Positions 19,295-29,877 are shown, counted from the stretch's first letter. The stretch is DNA of 64,000 bases from PGYT01 sp963675055 (GCA_963675055.2 CAXXJE010000004.1:62001-126000), one strand, 5' to 3'. Notes: a model not told the origin generated them from the letters alone. Numbers and translations: made by a program.

Positions 19295-22200
19295 TGAAAA
19301 AACTGATCTACATAGCGTTAATCTTTGCGTTTTCGTCTGTTATAATCGGACAAAATATGCAGATTGGACTTAAACGACAGGCCTTACAGCACATGCGCGT
19401 AAAAAAATACGGCGAGGCTATAGATCTGTTGAATAAGTACATTTCCAGTAATGCCCAGGAAGCTGATGCATATAACTTGCGTGGTATTTGTCACTGGAGA
19501 CGGGGAGTTTATCCGAACGCATTGTTCGATTTCCGTAGGGCTAAAAGACTAGATTCAACGAATCCTGAATACGCTCAGAATGAGGCTAAACTTCGTGCCG
19601 AATGGAATCCCATACTTTATGATAAGATAGAAGGGCATAAACGCGAAATTGCTATTAATCCCAGAATTGCCTTCAACTATCTTGAAATAGGTAAAGCTTA
19701 CAGATGGCTGGAGGAATGGCTTACTGCTGAAGAATGGTATGACAGGTATCTTGCACGCGACGATAATGCTTCCCCTGATGAAGTTATCAGGTACACTTTA
19801 ATTCTTATGGAAACCGGGCATATTAAGAAGGGTGAAATTATACTCAAGAAATATTGCGATCGTTATCCCGGTGACTGGCGACTCTGGAGTCGTTACGGTT
19901 ATTTTACTATGTGGCTTGGAAACTATAAGAATGCCGAGGAAGCCTTCCTGAATGCTCTTAGTTTTAAACCGTATTTTAAAGAAGCCCAGGACGGACTGGA
20001 TCAGGCCAGAAGACAGGGTTATTTAATGGTACAGCATGAGGGAAGCTACAATAGGAGTTATGCACGTGAATACCCGATTGACCGGTACTACCGTATTGTT
20101 AACAGGGACCCTGAAAACACTGATGCAAGATTCTACCTCACGAACGAATTGATCAACGCCGACAGGTATGAAGAAGCTTATGATCAGCTGAAATATCTGC
20201 GCGATGAGTTTGAAGGTACCGATGAATTTGATGAACTCTGGGAGACAGTATCCGCCAAGAGAGTGGAAATACTTAACGAAAATATAGTTGAAAGTAATCA
20301 GGAAATTGAAAATAATCCGTTTGACCGTGACGCTGTAACCTCTTCCGCTAATTATAACGCCAGACTTGAACAATTTGATGATGCAGCTACAATTCTGGAT
20401 GAGTATTTAATGCTTGTGCCCGACGATTATGAAGTTATGAGTATGAAAAGTAGATACCTGGCTTTGGGCGGGGAATATGAAGAGTCTGCCGATGTTGTTA
20501 AGACGATTTTGGAGCATGACAGAGATAATAAAGCTTTGGTAGATGAAATTACGAATTACCTGGCCGTTGACTTCGAATATGATGTTGCTATCGATCTAAT
20601 GTATACTTACCTCGACCTGTACGACGAATCCGAAGAACTTGATATCAGATATAAACTTGTTAAATATCATGCATGGAACTACGACTGGGAAGATGCGCGT
20701 GAGAACGCGGCTATCCTGCTCAAGCATGATCCTGATAATCTTGAATACCAATTGCTGTCGGGTCAGATTATTGTATGGACTGTTGACGAGGAAAATTTTC
20801 CGGTGGCTACCCTGTACTTTGAGAATGTTTTAGGTAATGATAAACAGAATCTGTATGCACTCGTTAGCCTGGCTTATATGAGAGCCTGGCAGCAGAATCT
20901 GCCTGAGGCAAAAAAATATCTTGATATTGCTAAATGGTATCATGGTACGAATTCGGAAATTCAGACAACGGAAAACTTTTATAATGCTCAGGTACTTGCA
21001 CTTGAGGAAATGCGCTTACTGAAAGTCAGGGAAGCTGCCGGTCATTTAATACTTGCAGGCGACTGTGAAGCCGCAATTGATACCATGGATTATTACTTCT
21101 CACAGACAACTACTCCTGAGAGTTATGCGTATCTTGAATACGCAAGTGCCCTCCTTTGCCAGGAAAAATACTCCGAGGCAAGGCACATTTACGATAGTCT
21201 TCTAACAACTAATTACGATTTTGAAGTCGACAGGGAAAAGGCGCGTTCTTATATCGTAAGTAAAGATACACTTCAGGCTGTAAGCGAGTTCGAACGATTG
21301 TATAGTGATAATCCCGATGATTTTTATACTCGTCTGTATCTCGGCGATTCTTACATGATGGCAGGAAATTACGGTGACGCTGAAGAACTTTACAGTGGAC
21401 TCCTCGAGGAAACCAATGATGATGCAACTCTGCATAATATCGAACTTAGACTCAATTCAATACCCGCATACGGAATGGGTGGAACATTCGGAATTTTAAT
21501 TCCATATAATTTTAGATTTACACCCAGTGCTGTTTTTTATAACGACAACCAGTTGCTTCAGTATCATATTTTCGGTGGAAGAGTCGATTTTAACCTTGCT
21601 GGATTTCTAGGATTGGGAGCAGGGATTGAGCAGACAACTATTAATTCCGGTAATCTGAGCGAGACGGTTACATCGCAGCGACTCACGAACAAGTTTCTGT
21701 CTGCAACAGCTTTCTTCTCGCGTAATTTTTCCGTCAGCGGGGAATACGGATTGGTCGAAATTGAAGATGAAAATCAGAAACATGAGTTCTCAGTTAATGC
21801 AAGGTTTGATGAAACAGACCTGATGGGATTTTCAATTACATTCGAAAGAGATGACGTCAGGAGGGTGTTGTATTCACAACGGTTAATTGGTGAAAGACTT
21901 AAAATAGATTCCTATATGTTTAATTTTTATTACGTTTTGTATAACAGTCTCAAATTTGAAACCTATTACCGGTATAACAAGATTTCGGATGGTAACCTGG
22001 GAAATGACTTCATTTTCAAACTCGGCAGGACATTCAACAGCGGATTTACGAGCGGATATGAGTATTTATATTCCAAATCCAAGTTTGCCAGTACTATTTA
22101 TTATTCACCGACCGGGTATGATGCCCATTCTATTTGGGGAGAGTGGAATCTTTATAAGAAGAATTACTGGGATCTGACGGCCGGAGCAAAAGTCGGGTAT

Positions 22201-22368
22201 TCTCCAAGTGTGGATTTCGTTATTACCGATGTTTTCGGAGAAGCTAAGTACAATCTGCTCAGCAACTTGTTTCTGCAAACCAGGGTAGGGATTGGAAATT
22301 CATCCAGGTTTGATGCGCGTTACATGTTCTTCAACGCCAATGTTTCATTAAGCTGGAACTTTTTATAA
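19294..22368 (+). CDS. TPR / outer-membrane beta-barrel exporter (BcsC/PelB-like)
   Basis: Seen: signal peptide of about 19 residues (LIFAFSSVIIG), roughly 700 residues of tetratricopeptide-like helices (for example ALQHMRVKKYGEAIDLLNKY, AYNLRGICHWRRGVYPNALFDF), and a final domain of about 300 residues with alternating beta strands ending in Phe-Leu (SLSWNFL), as outer-membrane barrels do. Known: TPR scaffold plus barrel is the layout of BcsC, PgaA and PelB, which pass polysaccharide through the periplasm and outer membrane. ATG overlaps the preceding TAA by one base. Inferred: the export channel for the polymer made by the GT2 synthase downstream. At 1024 residues the size fits BcsC/PelB. 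Confidence 0.75.
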   Translation: MKKLIYIALIFAFSSVIIGQNMQIGLKRQALQHMRVKKYGEAIDLLNKYISSNAQEADAYNLRGICHWRRGVYPNALFDFRRAKRLDSTNPEYAQNEAKLRAEWNPILYDKIEGHKREIAINPRIAFNYLEIGKAYRWLEEWLTAEEWYDRYLARDDNASPDEVIRYTLILMETGHIKKGEIILKKYCDRYPGDWRLWSRYGYFTMWLGNYKNAEEAFLNALSFKPYFKEAQDGLDQARRQGYLMVQHEGSYNRSYAREYPIDRYYRIVNRDPENTDARFYLTNELINADRYEEAYDQLKYLRDEFEGTDEFDELWETVSAKRVEILNENIVESNQEIENNPFDRDAVTSSANYNARLEQFDDAATILDEYLMLVPDDYEVMSMKSRYLALGGEYEESADVVKTILEHDRDNKALVDEITNYLAVDFEYDVAIDLMYTYLDLYDESEELDIRYKLVKYHAWNYDWEDARENAAILLKHDPDNLEYQLLSGQIIVWTVDEENFPVATLYFENVLGNDKQNLYALVSLAYMRAWQQNLPEAKKYLDIAKWYHGTNSEIQTTENFYNAQVLALEEMRLLKVREAAGHLILAGDCEAAIDTMDYYFSQTTTPESYAYLEYASALLCQEKYSEARHIYDSLLTTNYDFEVDREKARSYIVSKDTLQAVSEFERLYSDNPDDFYTRLYLGDSYMMAGNYGDAEELYSGLLEETNDDATLHNIELRLNSIPAYGMGGTFGILIPYNFRFTPSAVFYNDNQLLQYHIFGGRVDFNLAGFLGLGAGIEQTTINSGNLSETVTSQRLTNKFLSATAFFSRNFSVSGEYGLVEIEDENQKHEFSVNARFDETDLMGFSITFERDDVRRVLYSQRLIGERLKIDSYMFNFYYVLYNSLKFETYYRYNKISDGNLGNDFIFKLGRTFNSGFTSGYEYLYSKSKFASTIYYSPTGYDAHSIWGEWNLYKKNYWDLTAGAKVGYSPSVDFVITDVFGEAKYNLLSNLFLQTRVGIGNSSRFDARYMFFNANVSLSWNFL

Positions 22369-22447
22369 GTTAAGATAGTATTTAACTCTAATTATTATCG
22401 TTTGCCGATTATTACACAATTTTAGAAAAAGTCAGTAAGGAATAACA

Positions 22448-23683
22448 ATGCGGAATTATTCAGTGAAATTGTCCATAATTATTATTGCCAACCTATTTTT
22501 ATCAATAAATGTTTTTGCGCGTTTGCCTATACTCAATAATTCAATAAATGCTGATGAATCAACGCGATCTGCTACTTTAAATATGTATTCGAAGATTGGT
22601 AATGATGTACCACTTCAAGGGAATCTAGACCAGTTAAATAAGTTTATCGATGAATTGAAGAATTCCAAGACTAAAAAAATCCGCATCGGTCACTTCGGTG
22701 ATTCATTAATTTGGGGTGATGTAATAACCGAGGAAATAAGAAAACTGCTGCAGGATAGATTCGGCGGTTCAGGCCTGGGTTTTGTGTCAATTTGTAACGA
22801 TGATCTGATGGTAAGACAAAATATCGATCATGAGTTCTCGGACGACTGGGATTGGGGATCTGTATTTACAAAGAATACCAAAAGATACCCGCTCGGACTC
22901 AATGGTATCTCGTCGACTCCCAGTAGTAATAGTTGGGTTACCTACAAGGTTAATGATCCTGACTATGATTTTGATGTGATAACCATTTTATACAGGGATA
23001 CTAAGTCTAATTCCAAAGTTATAATAGAAACAGATGAAGGCACCCAGGAAATTAGTTTGCCGTCAACCGGGAAAGGTCTCGAACAGGTAACTCATAATTT
23101 TAATTCGAAACAGAATCATGTTAAGTTGACTTTCAGGAACTGTGAAGGCTCTTTTGTTTACGGAGTTAATCTTGAGGACGGCAATGGAATATATGTCGAT
23201 AATTTCGCAATGAGAGGGAACAGCGGAATTTCGCTCAAATCACTGGATAAAGACCTGCTGAAAGATGCAAGTAAGGATTTAAATTACAGACTTTTCATAT
23301 TGAATTTTGGAATAAATGCCGTTGAATCAGGTAAAACCGACCATACTTTCTATAAAAAAATGATGTCGCGAATTATAGAATCCTACCGAAAGAAATTTCC
23401 CAATGCTGCATTTGTTGTTATGAGTGCAGGGGACAGGGCGATCAAGAAAGGTCCGAGACTCGTTTCTGATGAGTTTGTACCTATTCTCGTGAAGGCGCAG
23501 GAAGAACTTGCTAATGATGCAGGAGTTGCCTTCTGGAATCTGTATGAAGCCATGGGCGGTGATGGAGCAATGGTTCGTTGGGTTGAAGATGGTCTTGCCA
23601 ATAAAGATTATATACATCTAAACCACGATGGCGGCAAAATTGTTGCCGAGAAATTTATTAAGGCATTGCTCGGCGGGAATTAA
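22448..23683 (+). CDS. SGNH/GDSL hydrolase (periplasmic esterase)
   Basis: Seen: signal peptide (LSIIIIANLFLSINVFA), then all SGNH blocks: G-D-S-L in IGHFGDSLIWGD (block I, Ser nucleophile), Gly in MRGNSGIS, Asn in NFGINAVES and D-x-x-H in KDYIHLNHDGG. Between blocks I and II there is a beta-rich insert of about 110 residues, as in the PG or polysaccharide O-acetylesterases of this superfamily. Known: such enzymes add or remove acetyl groups on polysaccharides (compare AlgJ/AlgX and Ape types). The catalytic set looks complete, unlike several neighbours. Inferred: acetyl tailoring of the exported polysaccharide in the periplasm. Gap of 79 bases from the exporter gene suggests the same operon. 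Confidence 0.75.
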   Translation: MRNYSVKLSIIIIANLFLSINVFARLPILNNSINADESTRSATLNMYSKIGNDVPLQGNLDQLNKFIDELKNSKTKKIRIGHFGDSLIWGDVITEEIRKLLQDRFGGSGLGFVSICNDDLMVRQNIDHEFSDDWDWGSVFTKNTKRYPLGLNGISSTPSSNSWVTYKVNDPDYDFDVITILYRDTKSNSKVIIETDEGTQEISLPSTGKGLEQVTHNFNSKQNHVKLTFRNCEGSFVYGVNLEDGNGIYVDNFAMRGNSGISLKSLDKDLLKDASKDLNYRLFILNFGINAVESGKTDHTFYKKMMSRIIESYRKKFPNAAFVVMSAGDRAIKKGPRLVSDEFVPILVKAQEELANDAGVAFWNLYEAMGGDGAMVRWVEDGLANKDYIHLNHDGGKIVAEKFIKALLGGN

Positions 23684-23967
23684 TAGAAATCCGGGTAATG
23701 CTATTCTTCTGTTTCTTTTTGCGAATTAAGAATTTATCTGAATCTTATCGCAATCTACTTTAATGATTATTGTTAACTTATTATCTTGCAGTAAGTTATA
23801 AAAAATGTTATTTTAACTCAGTTACTGTATTGAAATGAGTCAAATAATCATCCTTGTATTTATATAAAACATCATATCTTCTGATTTATACTGTTTTAAG
23901 TATATTTTTTGTATTTTTTCTGGCATTATAATTGGTTAAATAATTTAGCTAAACTATTCAGTGAAAT

Positions 23968-25386
23968 ATGTCTAAAGATAATAACATAAAAAAATATACT
24001 ATCGAACTGGACAATCGGGAGGTAACTCCGCCGTCCAGGGATGAAAGAAAAGAAAAATTGAAGATGATTTGGACGACAGGCCTTATTTCGCTTGCTCTGA
24101 TTATTATCATTCTCATCACTTTGCCGGAAACGGTGCTTTCTTGGAACGGACTTCTTGTCTATGCATCTATCGTAAGTCTTGTAATCTTCCTTTTTGTGCT
24201 TCTATTCAGATATTTCTCAATTCTTGTTCTCGCGTACCTTTACATCACAAGATATACAGTTGAAGAGAAAGGCGGCTATTATCCGTTTATCTCGATTATT
24301 GTTCCTGCATATAATGAAGGTGTTATATTAAAGGATTCCGTGAATTCACTGCTTCAACTGGAATATCCGAATTACGAAATAATAATAGTCAATGATGGTT
24401 CTACTGATAATACTGCTGAAGTTGGTTCCACGCTCGTTGGTAACAGGAAAGGCAAGAGCAGTTCAGTTAAAGTATCACTTATCAATAAGCCGAATGGCGG
24501 GAAAGCCAAAGCCCTTAATGCCGGAATTCAGTACTCTGAAGCTGATTTTATTTTATGCATGGATGGCGATTCGCAGTTAACTCCTGAAACCCTTAAAAAC
24601 GGAATACGCCATTTTATCGATCCTGCTGTTGGTGCTGTAGCCGGAAATGTTAAAATTGAGAACAGAAGAAGTTTCCTGACCGATTTACAGGCGCTTGAAT
24701 ATGTAGAAGGATTGAATATGCCCCGAAGCGCTCAGGGACAAATGCAGCAGGTAAACATTATCCCAGGTCCGATAGGCATTTTCCGGAAAGCAGCGCTTAG
24801 AGATGCCGGTTTTTATTCAAGCGACACTTTTGCAGAAGATGCCGATATAACACTGAAAATTCTCGCTGCCGGATGGAAAATAAATTATGAGCCGCTTGCT
24901 ATCGCGCTTACTGAAGCTCCGAGTAACATCTTTCAGCTTCTGAAACAGCGGTACAGATGGACGAGGGGAATCCTACAGGCGATTAGAAAACATAAAGAGC
25001 ATATTTATAATCCTACCGTAAATTTTTCGAACACAATAGTTCTTTGGTCAATGTTTTACGAGGCTCTTTTATGGCCCGCAATGAATATATTCGCAAATCT
25101 GTTCTTTATTGTTGTTGGTCTGGTTTACGGTATGTCCAGTCTTATTTTCTTCTGGTGGCTTGGTATTGCGCTTCTTGACTTTATGTCTGCACTTTATTGT
25201 GTTGCAGTTGAGAAGGAAGAATTTAGACTCGTGCCATACGCCATTATCTACAGGCTGGTTTTCATTCTTCTTATTGATATTACAAAAGCAATGGCAACGA
25301 TAGAAGAATTCCTCGGAATTGAAATGGAGTGGGGTAAACTTGAACGCAAAGGTTTTGCAAATACAGCATCAGTAGATAATGCTTAA
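23968..25386 (+). CDS. Processive GT2 polysaccharide synthase (PgaC/hyaluronan-synthase-like)
   Basis: Seen: two N-terminal membrane helices, a GT-A domain with IIVPAYNEG, IIIVNDGSTDNT, the metal site CMDGDSQ, the base motif TFAEDADIT and the acceptor motif QRYRW, and then at least four C-terminal helices. Known: D, DxD, (T/A)ED and QxxRW together mark processive inverting synthases such as PgaC, HasA and cellulose synthase that polymerise and extrude a beta-linked glycan. No PilZ domain is fused. Inferred: the polymerising core of the 18-33 kb cluster. Preceded by 284 bases of AT-rich non-coding DNA, so it may start its own transcript. Polymer identity cannot be read. Confidence 0.85.
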   Translation: MSKDNNIKKYTIELDNREVTPPSRDERKEKLKMIWTTGLISLALIIIILITLPETVLSWNGLLVYASIVSLVIFLFVLLFRYFSILVLAYLYITRYTVEEKGGYYPFISIIVPAYNEGVILKDSVNSLLQLEYPNYEIIIVNDGSTDNTAEVGSTLVGNRKGKSSSVKVSLINKPNGGKAKALNAGIQYSEADFILCMDGDSQLTPETLKNGIRHFIDPAVGAVAGNVKIENRRSFLTDLQALEYVEGLNMPRSAQGQMQQVNIIPGPIGIFRKAALRDAGFYSSDTFAEDADITLKILAAGWKINYEPLAIALTEAPSNIFQLLKQRYRWTRGILQAIRKHKEHIYNPTVNFSNTIVLWSMFYEALLWPAMNIFANLFFIVVGLVYGMSSLIFFWWLGIALLDFMSALYCVAVEKEEFRLVPYAIIYRLVFILLIDITKAMATIEEFLGIEMEWGKLERKGFANTASVDNA

Positions 25387-25407
25387 ATTTTACAATCGGA
25401 GTAAGTC

Positions 25408-25839
25408 ATGGAATTAATTCCAATATTATCTCTCATAATTCTTGTCGCGACACTGTCGACCTTCATTCTGGCGGTAGGCGCGTACGTATTATACAAGATT
25501 AGGGAAAGTAAACAACGTGGTACCGAAGCCAAACCGGCAACTGTGCAGGCGGAACTGATTTCACCTGTGCCAATGATGGCCGAACAATCTATGTCGAGGT
25601 CAACAAGCATGGAAAGGTACCAGCAGAGCGGCGAAGCATACGAGGAACCTGCTTATACACCGAAGAAAGAGACTGCACCTCAAATGCGTCCTACATTTGT
25701 CGGACAGCAGGAACGCCAGACATTTGCGGAAGCGTCAAGATATCAAACTCAGCGAACCGCAGATCAGGCTTCAAGACAGACAGCTGCCCGAAAATTTACA
25801 AGGTATACAACCGCGGAACAGTATGAAAAAACCGCGTAA
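25408..25839 (+). CDS. Small single-span membrane protein with low-complexity tail
   Basis: Seen: 143 residues; a membrane helix at 5-28, then a short basic stretch and about 110 residues rich in Gln, Thr, Arg, Ala and Met with no predicted fold. Located 21 bases after the synthase and 36 before the NodB-fold gene. Not recognised as a known family. Inferred: an accessory subunit of the synthase complex, by analogy with the small membrane partners of PgaC (PgaD) and Alg44-type proteins, but there is no sequence evidence beyond position and topology. Confidence 0.6.
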   Translation: MELIPILSLIILVATLSTFILAVGAYVLYKIRESKQRGTEAKPATVQAELISPVPMMAEQSMSRSTSMERYQQSGEAYEEPAYTPKKETAPQMRPTFVGQQERQTFAEASRYQTQRTADQASRQTAARKFTRYTTAEQYEKTA

Positions 25840-25875
25840 AGAAGAAAAAAAGAAAGAAGAGAAGGACTCTCTTAG

Positions 25876-27855
25876 ATGGCGATAAAAATTCCTGAAAATA
25901 AAGGAATTGAAAAGAATGGTCCTGATCCTAAAGGTCCGAAGGACGAGGAGAAAGGAAAACAGAAACAGGAGAAATCGCGTGTTGGACTGAGGGTAAACTA
26001 TCTTTTGATTTTCCTCAGCGGTCTCTTACTGCTAATAGGCGGTTTTCTTGTATTTCTACTGATTATAAAGAATGTTTACGGCAACTACGAACTTGGAGAA
26101 ATCCTTCCTACTAAAGAAAACATTGAACAAATGTCATACAGGGATAAAGCAGCTATCCTCTATCCCAAATACACCGAAAACAGATTTCCCGATGGATCCA
26201 CCTGGGTACAGGATAATATAAGTTCATGGGAGACTTACTTCGGAATTATTAAAATGAAGTATGATATCCTGACAGATATTGATATCGAACTAGGGCGTCA
26301 TTTAAAATACAAACTACTTGTTTTACCCGGTGCGCAGGCTATCAGCGACCGGCAGGCAAGACAGATTAAAAAGTACCTGGACGAAGGCGGAAGTATTTTC
26401 GCTACCGGTGGAACAGGTTCGTACTCCGACGAAGGTAAATGGCGCGGCTGGCAGTTTTTTACGGAAACATTCGGACTAAAGTTTAACAAAGAGATTAAAC
26501 CGGAAGAGTTATACAAGGTGCATACTCTTCGCGGGAATCTGCCGATCACAGCAGGCATTCCTACAGGCTACGCACTTAAAATTGCAACTTGGGACCGGCC
26601 AATTTACGCCGAGGTCCTAGAACCCCGTGTAACACAAGTAAGTTTCTGGTATGATTACAGGAGTGAAAAAGGTCTCGTTAGAGAAGAAGTTCAGAAAAGT
26701 GCCGGAATAGCTTACGGTAATTATGGTAAAGGTCGGTTCGTCTGGTACGGATTCCAGTTGAACTCGGTAATCGGTCAGCAGCAGGATTATATATTCTTCG
26801 AAAAGTTATTTAGAAACAGTGTTAACTGGCTCACTTATAATCCGACTTCGTTTATTAAAGACTGGCCTTCACCGTTTACATCTGCGGCTGTTATTATTCC
26901 TACTGTCGGGTACGAAACCGGTCAGGTTGGGAATGCTACAACAACGCTGCAGGGAGCAGGATATGATCCCACTGTATTCGTGGATATGGATATTGCACTG
27001 GACAAATCATGGCTGCTGAAAAGTCTTACTAGTGCGAGCAGTCTCGGTATACTTGCAGATGTTGGTTACCTTGAATCAGCGGCTGATACTGTCAACAAAC
27101 TTTACGATAAGGAAACCCAGTTCGCTATTTTGCAGCTCGCAAGGGATACACTTAAATCTGTTACGGGAGCAAAAGTAAAAGGCTTTATGCCGCTATTCGG
27201 ATTTTATAACGAAAATACTCTGCAGGCAATGTCGAACTTCGGCTATGATTTGCTGATTACGGATTCGCTAACCGACAGGTCTGTACCAAAGCTGGAAATT
27301 CGTAATAATAAGCCAATAATGATTATTACTAAAACAGCGCGCGACGATTACGAAGTTATTAAAGAATACGGACTTACTAATAAAGAATTTCAGGAATATA
27401 CTTACGAAGAAGATATTGACAGATTGATATTTGAAGGCGGACTATACGTACTGAAGGTTCACACCGATGCTCAACTGCTTTCGGCTTACAGCAGTGTTAT
27501 TTCGAATCTCATTAGTTACATGAGACAAAAGAATGTCTGGCTAACGACTATTCCGCAACTTCAAAACTGGTGGCGGCAGCGGGGTGGCATCGAAGTTAGT
27601 TATGAAACGAGAAGTGCTCGTCGTGTTACTGTGGAAGTTTCGAATCCGAAAGATACTCCGATGAGAAACTTTGTAATTCAGGTTAACCTTAATAAGAAGG
27701 TAAGGGATATTGAACTGTCATCTGAAATTATCAATACAAAACTTCCGGAATATCATTTCGATTCCGAGAGTGAAATCCTATACCTTAATATTGATGAACT
27801 GGCGGCAGGTGAAACGAGAATCTTTTTCATAGACTTTAGGAACATTCCGATATAA
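25876..27855 (+). CDS. Membrane-anchored GATase-like / degenerate NodB-fold protein
   Basis: Seen: a charged N-terminal tail of 45 residues, a membrane helix at about 48-70, a region of about 90-310 resembling a type 1 glutamine-amidotransferase-like fold (YKLLVLPGAQAISDRQARQIKKYLD, then GGSIFATGGT), and a region of about 330-560 with the spacing of a NodB polysaccharide deacetylase (ending LISYMRQKNVWLTTIPQLQNWW). The NodB metal residues are missing: the TFDDG position reads IIPTVGYE and the H-x-x-x-H position reads ILADVGYLE. A beta-sandwich tail closes the protein. Inferred: periplasmic polysaccharide-binding or scaffold part, comparable in layout to PelA but lacking an active deacetylase. 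Moderate confidence in the fold calls. Confidence 0.55.
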   Translation: MAIKIPENKGIEKNGPDPKGPKDEEKGKQKQEKSRVGLRVNYLLIFLSGLLLLIGGFLVFLLIIKNVYGNYELGEILPTKENIEQMSYRDKAAILYPKYTENRFPDGSTWVQDNISSWETYFGIIKMKYDILTDIDIELGRHLKYKLLVLPGAQAISDRQARQIKKYLDEGGSIFATGGTGSYSDEGKWRGWQFFTETFGLKFNKEIKPEELYKVHTLRGNLPITAGIPTGYALKIATWDRPIYAEVLEPRVTQVSFWYDYRSEKGLVREEVQKSAGIAYGNYGKGRFVWYGFQLNSVIGQQQDYIFFEKLFRNSVNWLTYNPTSFIKDWPSPFTSAAVIIPTVGYETGQVGNATTTLQGAGYDPTVFVDMDIALDKSWLLKSLTSASSLGILADVGYLESAADTVNKLYDKETQFAILQLARDTLKSVTGAKVKGFMPLFGFYNENTLQAMSNFGYDLLITDSLTDRSVPKLEIRNNKPIMIITKTARDDYEVIKEYGLTNKEFQEYTYEEDIDRLIFEGGLYVLKVHTDAQLLSAYSSVISNLISYMRQKNVWLTTIPQLQNWWRQRGGIEVSYETRSARRVTVEVSNPKDTPMRNFVIQVNLNKKVRDIELSSEIINTKLPEYHFDSESEILYLNIDELAAGETRIFFIDFRNIPI

Positions 27856-27881
27856 ACGTATTTAATCAAGGGAAAAAAAGG

Positions 27882-29867
27882 GTGAAAAGCAATAGTATTC
27901 AATTCAATGACAATTTGAAATTCTACCGTTCGACCGGCTTATATAGATATTTAGCCGTGATCATGACTGGTTTAATGCTGATACTTCTGAATACCCGGTG
28001 CGTAGAATCTGTAGCTACTTCACCAACTACCGATGGAACCACTACAGTAACAGGAGATATTAGTGTAACTATTACTTATCCGGTTAACGGTGATTCGATT
28101 GCCATGGGAAAGAATGTAGTTCTGTATAGCACTTCGGATGTTACAGGTGGATCTGGATTTTCAGCATTTTCAGTCTTCCTGGCAATAAACAGCGGACAGC
28201 CGATAGAATTTCAGAATTTCCCTGTTGTGGACGATGGCGTAAACCCAGAAATATATATTCATACGGATTCGGTCGAATCCAAATTCGATTTGGTTGACGG
28301 CAGTTTCCCGTCTAGAATCAGGTACTGGGTAACTGCTTACAGTAATACAAGCGGTGTCGACGCCAAGGCAAGTGATATACAAGATAGTGTTTACGTGAAC
28401 AGGCGTCCGGAAGCGCCGGAAAATCTTGTGCTTATTAGAAACTCATCTACGTCATTTACTTTATTCTGGGACGATGTTTCCTCGAATGAAACCAGTTTCG
28501 AACTTTGGAGAAAGGATGGGGCTAACGGCGGCTTTATTAAATTAAGTCATGAAATTCCAGCGAATAATATAAGTGTTTTCGATTTTGTCGACTCATATTT
28601 CATTACATATTATTACAGAATAAAAGCCTTAAATCAATACGGTGAATCCGTGTTCAGTAATGTTGTTAATTCTTCTGCTCTACAGGGAGGAGATCAACCA
28701 ACAAATCTGCGTGCCGAAGCTCTCGGTGCCAGTAAAGTAAGACTTACCTGGGTGGATAATTCAGTTGATGAGCTAGGTTTCAAAATCGAAAGAACTGATC
28801 CGGTTACAGGTGAGTTTGAGCAGATTGCGGGAATGACCAGTAATGAAGAAGAGTATATTGATATCAACTTAACGCCCGGCACTTCATATACTTATCGTGT
28901 TTCTTCTTTTACGAGTAAAGCACAAAGTGCATGGTCCAATGAGGCTACGGTTACAACTTATACTGTTGATGTTTCGCCGCCTATAGATTTAGTTGCGACT
29001 TTTGATTCCGAGGAGAATTATGTACTGGTAAAATGGACGGATCCAACTGTTAGCGAAAAAGGCGGAGTACTTGAACGCAAGGTTGGACTGACCGGCAATT
29101 TCCTCGAAGTTGCTCTCTTTGATGTGAATACTACAAGGATTACTGACGAAGATATCGAATCCAATACGTTATACACTTATCGTGCTAAATATATTACAGA
29201 AGACGGTTTTTATACCGATTACTCGAATGAAGATACGGTATTCGTACCTGTTGCAGCGCCAAAAGCTCCGACAAATCTGACAATCCGCGAATTTACCGAC
29301 TTCTCGGGTAACGTATTATACGGACTGATCTGGGAAGACAATGCTGACGATGAAAGCGGATATGAAATTGAACGCAGCGATAATGGGGTGACATATAACT
29401 ATTATGATGAAATTGGTGAGAATGGATTTGCCTATAATGATGATCCTACTGTGCCGCCGGTTCACTGGTACAGGGTAAGGGCGTTCAGAACTCTTGAAGA
29501 GGGTGGACGAGTTTATTCATCATACTCAAACGTGGTTAATACGGATGGTGCAGGTAGTATGCTGCCCGCTCCGTTAATCGAAGGAAGTCAACTCCTTGTT
29601 GGTGTTGCCGAGGTTAAAGTGAGCTGGGCATATTCACATCCGGACGCGCTTGGATTTATAGTTGAAAGAAAACTAATCACCGAAACAGAGTATGTTCAGA
29701 TTAAAATTGTCGGTATCAATGAAATTAATCCGGTTTCACAAGAATACGAAGTTTATGATTCGAGCGTTCAGTTCGGTGCTACCTATGTATACCGGGTTAG
29801 AGCTTATAGCAGTAATGAGGAATCCGCGAACTCGAACACAGTTTCTGTTTATGTCCAGAGTTTGTAA
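27882..29867 (+). CDS. Fibronectin-III repeat surface protein, probable lipoprotein
   Basis: Seen: GTG start with a GGGAAAAAAAGG-like site, a cytoplasmic tail of about 20 residues, a hydrophobic signal and Cys40 in LLNTRC (Arg at -1 is unusual for a lipobox, so lipidation is uncertain). A Thr/Ser-rich spacer follows, then a Y-P-x-N-G-D-S beta domain and about five FN3-like repeats with P-x-N-L start and Y-x-Y-R-V/I end signatures. No catalytic motif. 14 bases lie between this gene and the NodB-fold gene's tail plus ribosome site. Inferred: extracytoplasmic carbohydrate- or protein-binding part of the exopolysaccharide system. Ends 10 bases before the sensor gene. Confidence 0.7.
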   Translation: MKSNSIQFNDNLKFYRSTGLYRYLAVIMTGLMLILLNTRCVESVATSPTTDGTTTVTGDISVTITYPVNGDSIAMGKNVVLYSTSDVTGGSGFSAFSVFLAINSGQPIEFQNFPVVDDGVNPEIYIHTDSVESKFDLVDGSFPSRIRYWVTAYSNTSGVDAKASDIQDSVYVNRRPEAPENLVLIRNSSTSFTLFWDDVSSNETSFELWRKDGANGGFIKLSHEIPANNISVFDFVDSYFITYYYRIKALNQYGESVFSNVVNSSALQGGDQPTNLRAEALGASKVRLTWVDNSVDELGFKIERTDPVTGEFEQIAGMTSNEEEYIDINLTPGTSYTYRVSSFTSKAQSAWSNEATVTTYTVDVSPPIDLVATFDSEENYVLVKWTDPTVSEKGGVLERKVGLTGNFLEVALFDVNTTRITDEDIESNTLYTYRAKYITEDGFYTDYSNEDTVFVPVAAPKAPTNLTIREFTDFSGNVLYGLIWEDNADDESGYEIERSDNGVTYNYYDEIGENGFAYNDDPTVPPVHWYRVRAFRTLEEGGRVYSSYSNVVNTDGAGSMLPAPLIEGSQLLVGVAEVKVSWAYSHPDALGFIVERKLITETEYVQIKIVGINEINPVSQEYEVYDSSVQFGATYVYRVRAYSSNEESANSNTVSVYVQSL

Positions 29868-29877
29868 TTAGGTTTAT

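Noticed and set aside
25697..25885. Frame overlapping the small membrane protein tail
   Set aside because: Low-complexity shadow of the 143-residue gene; no ribosome site.
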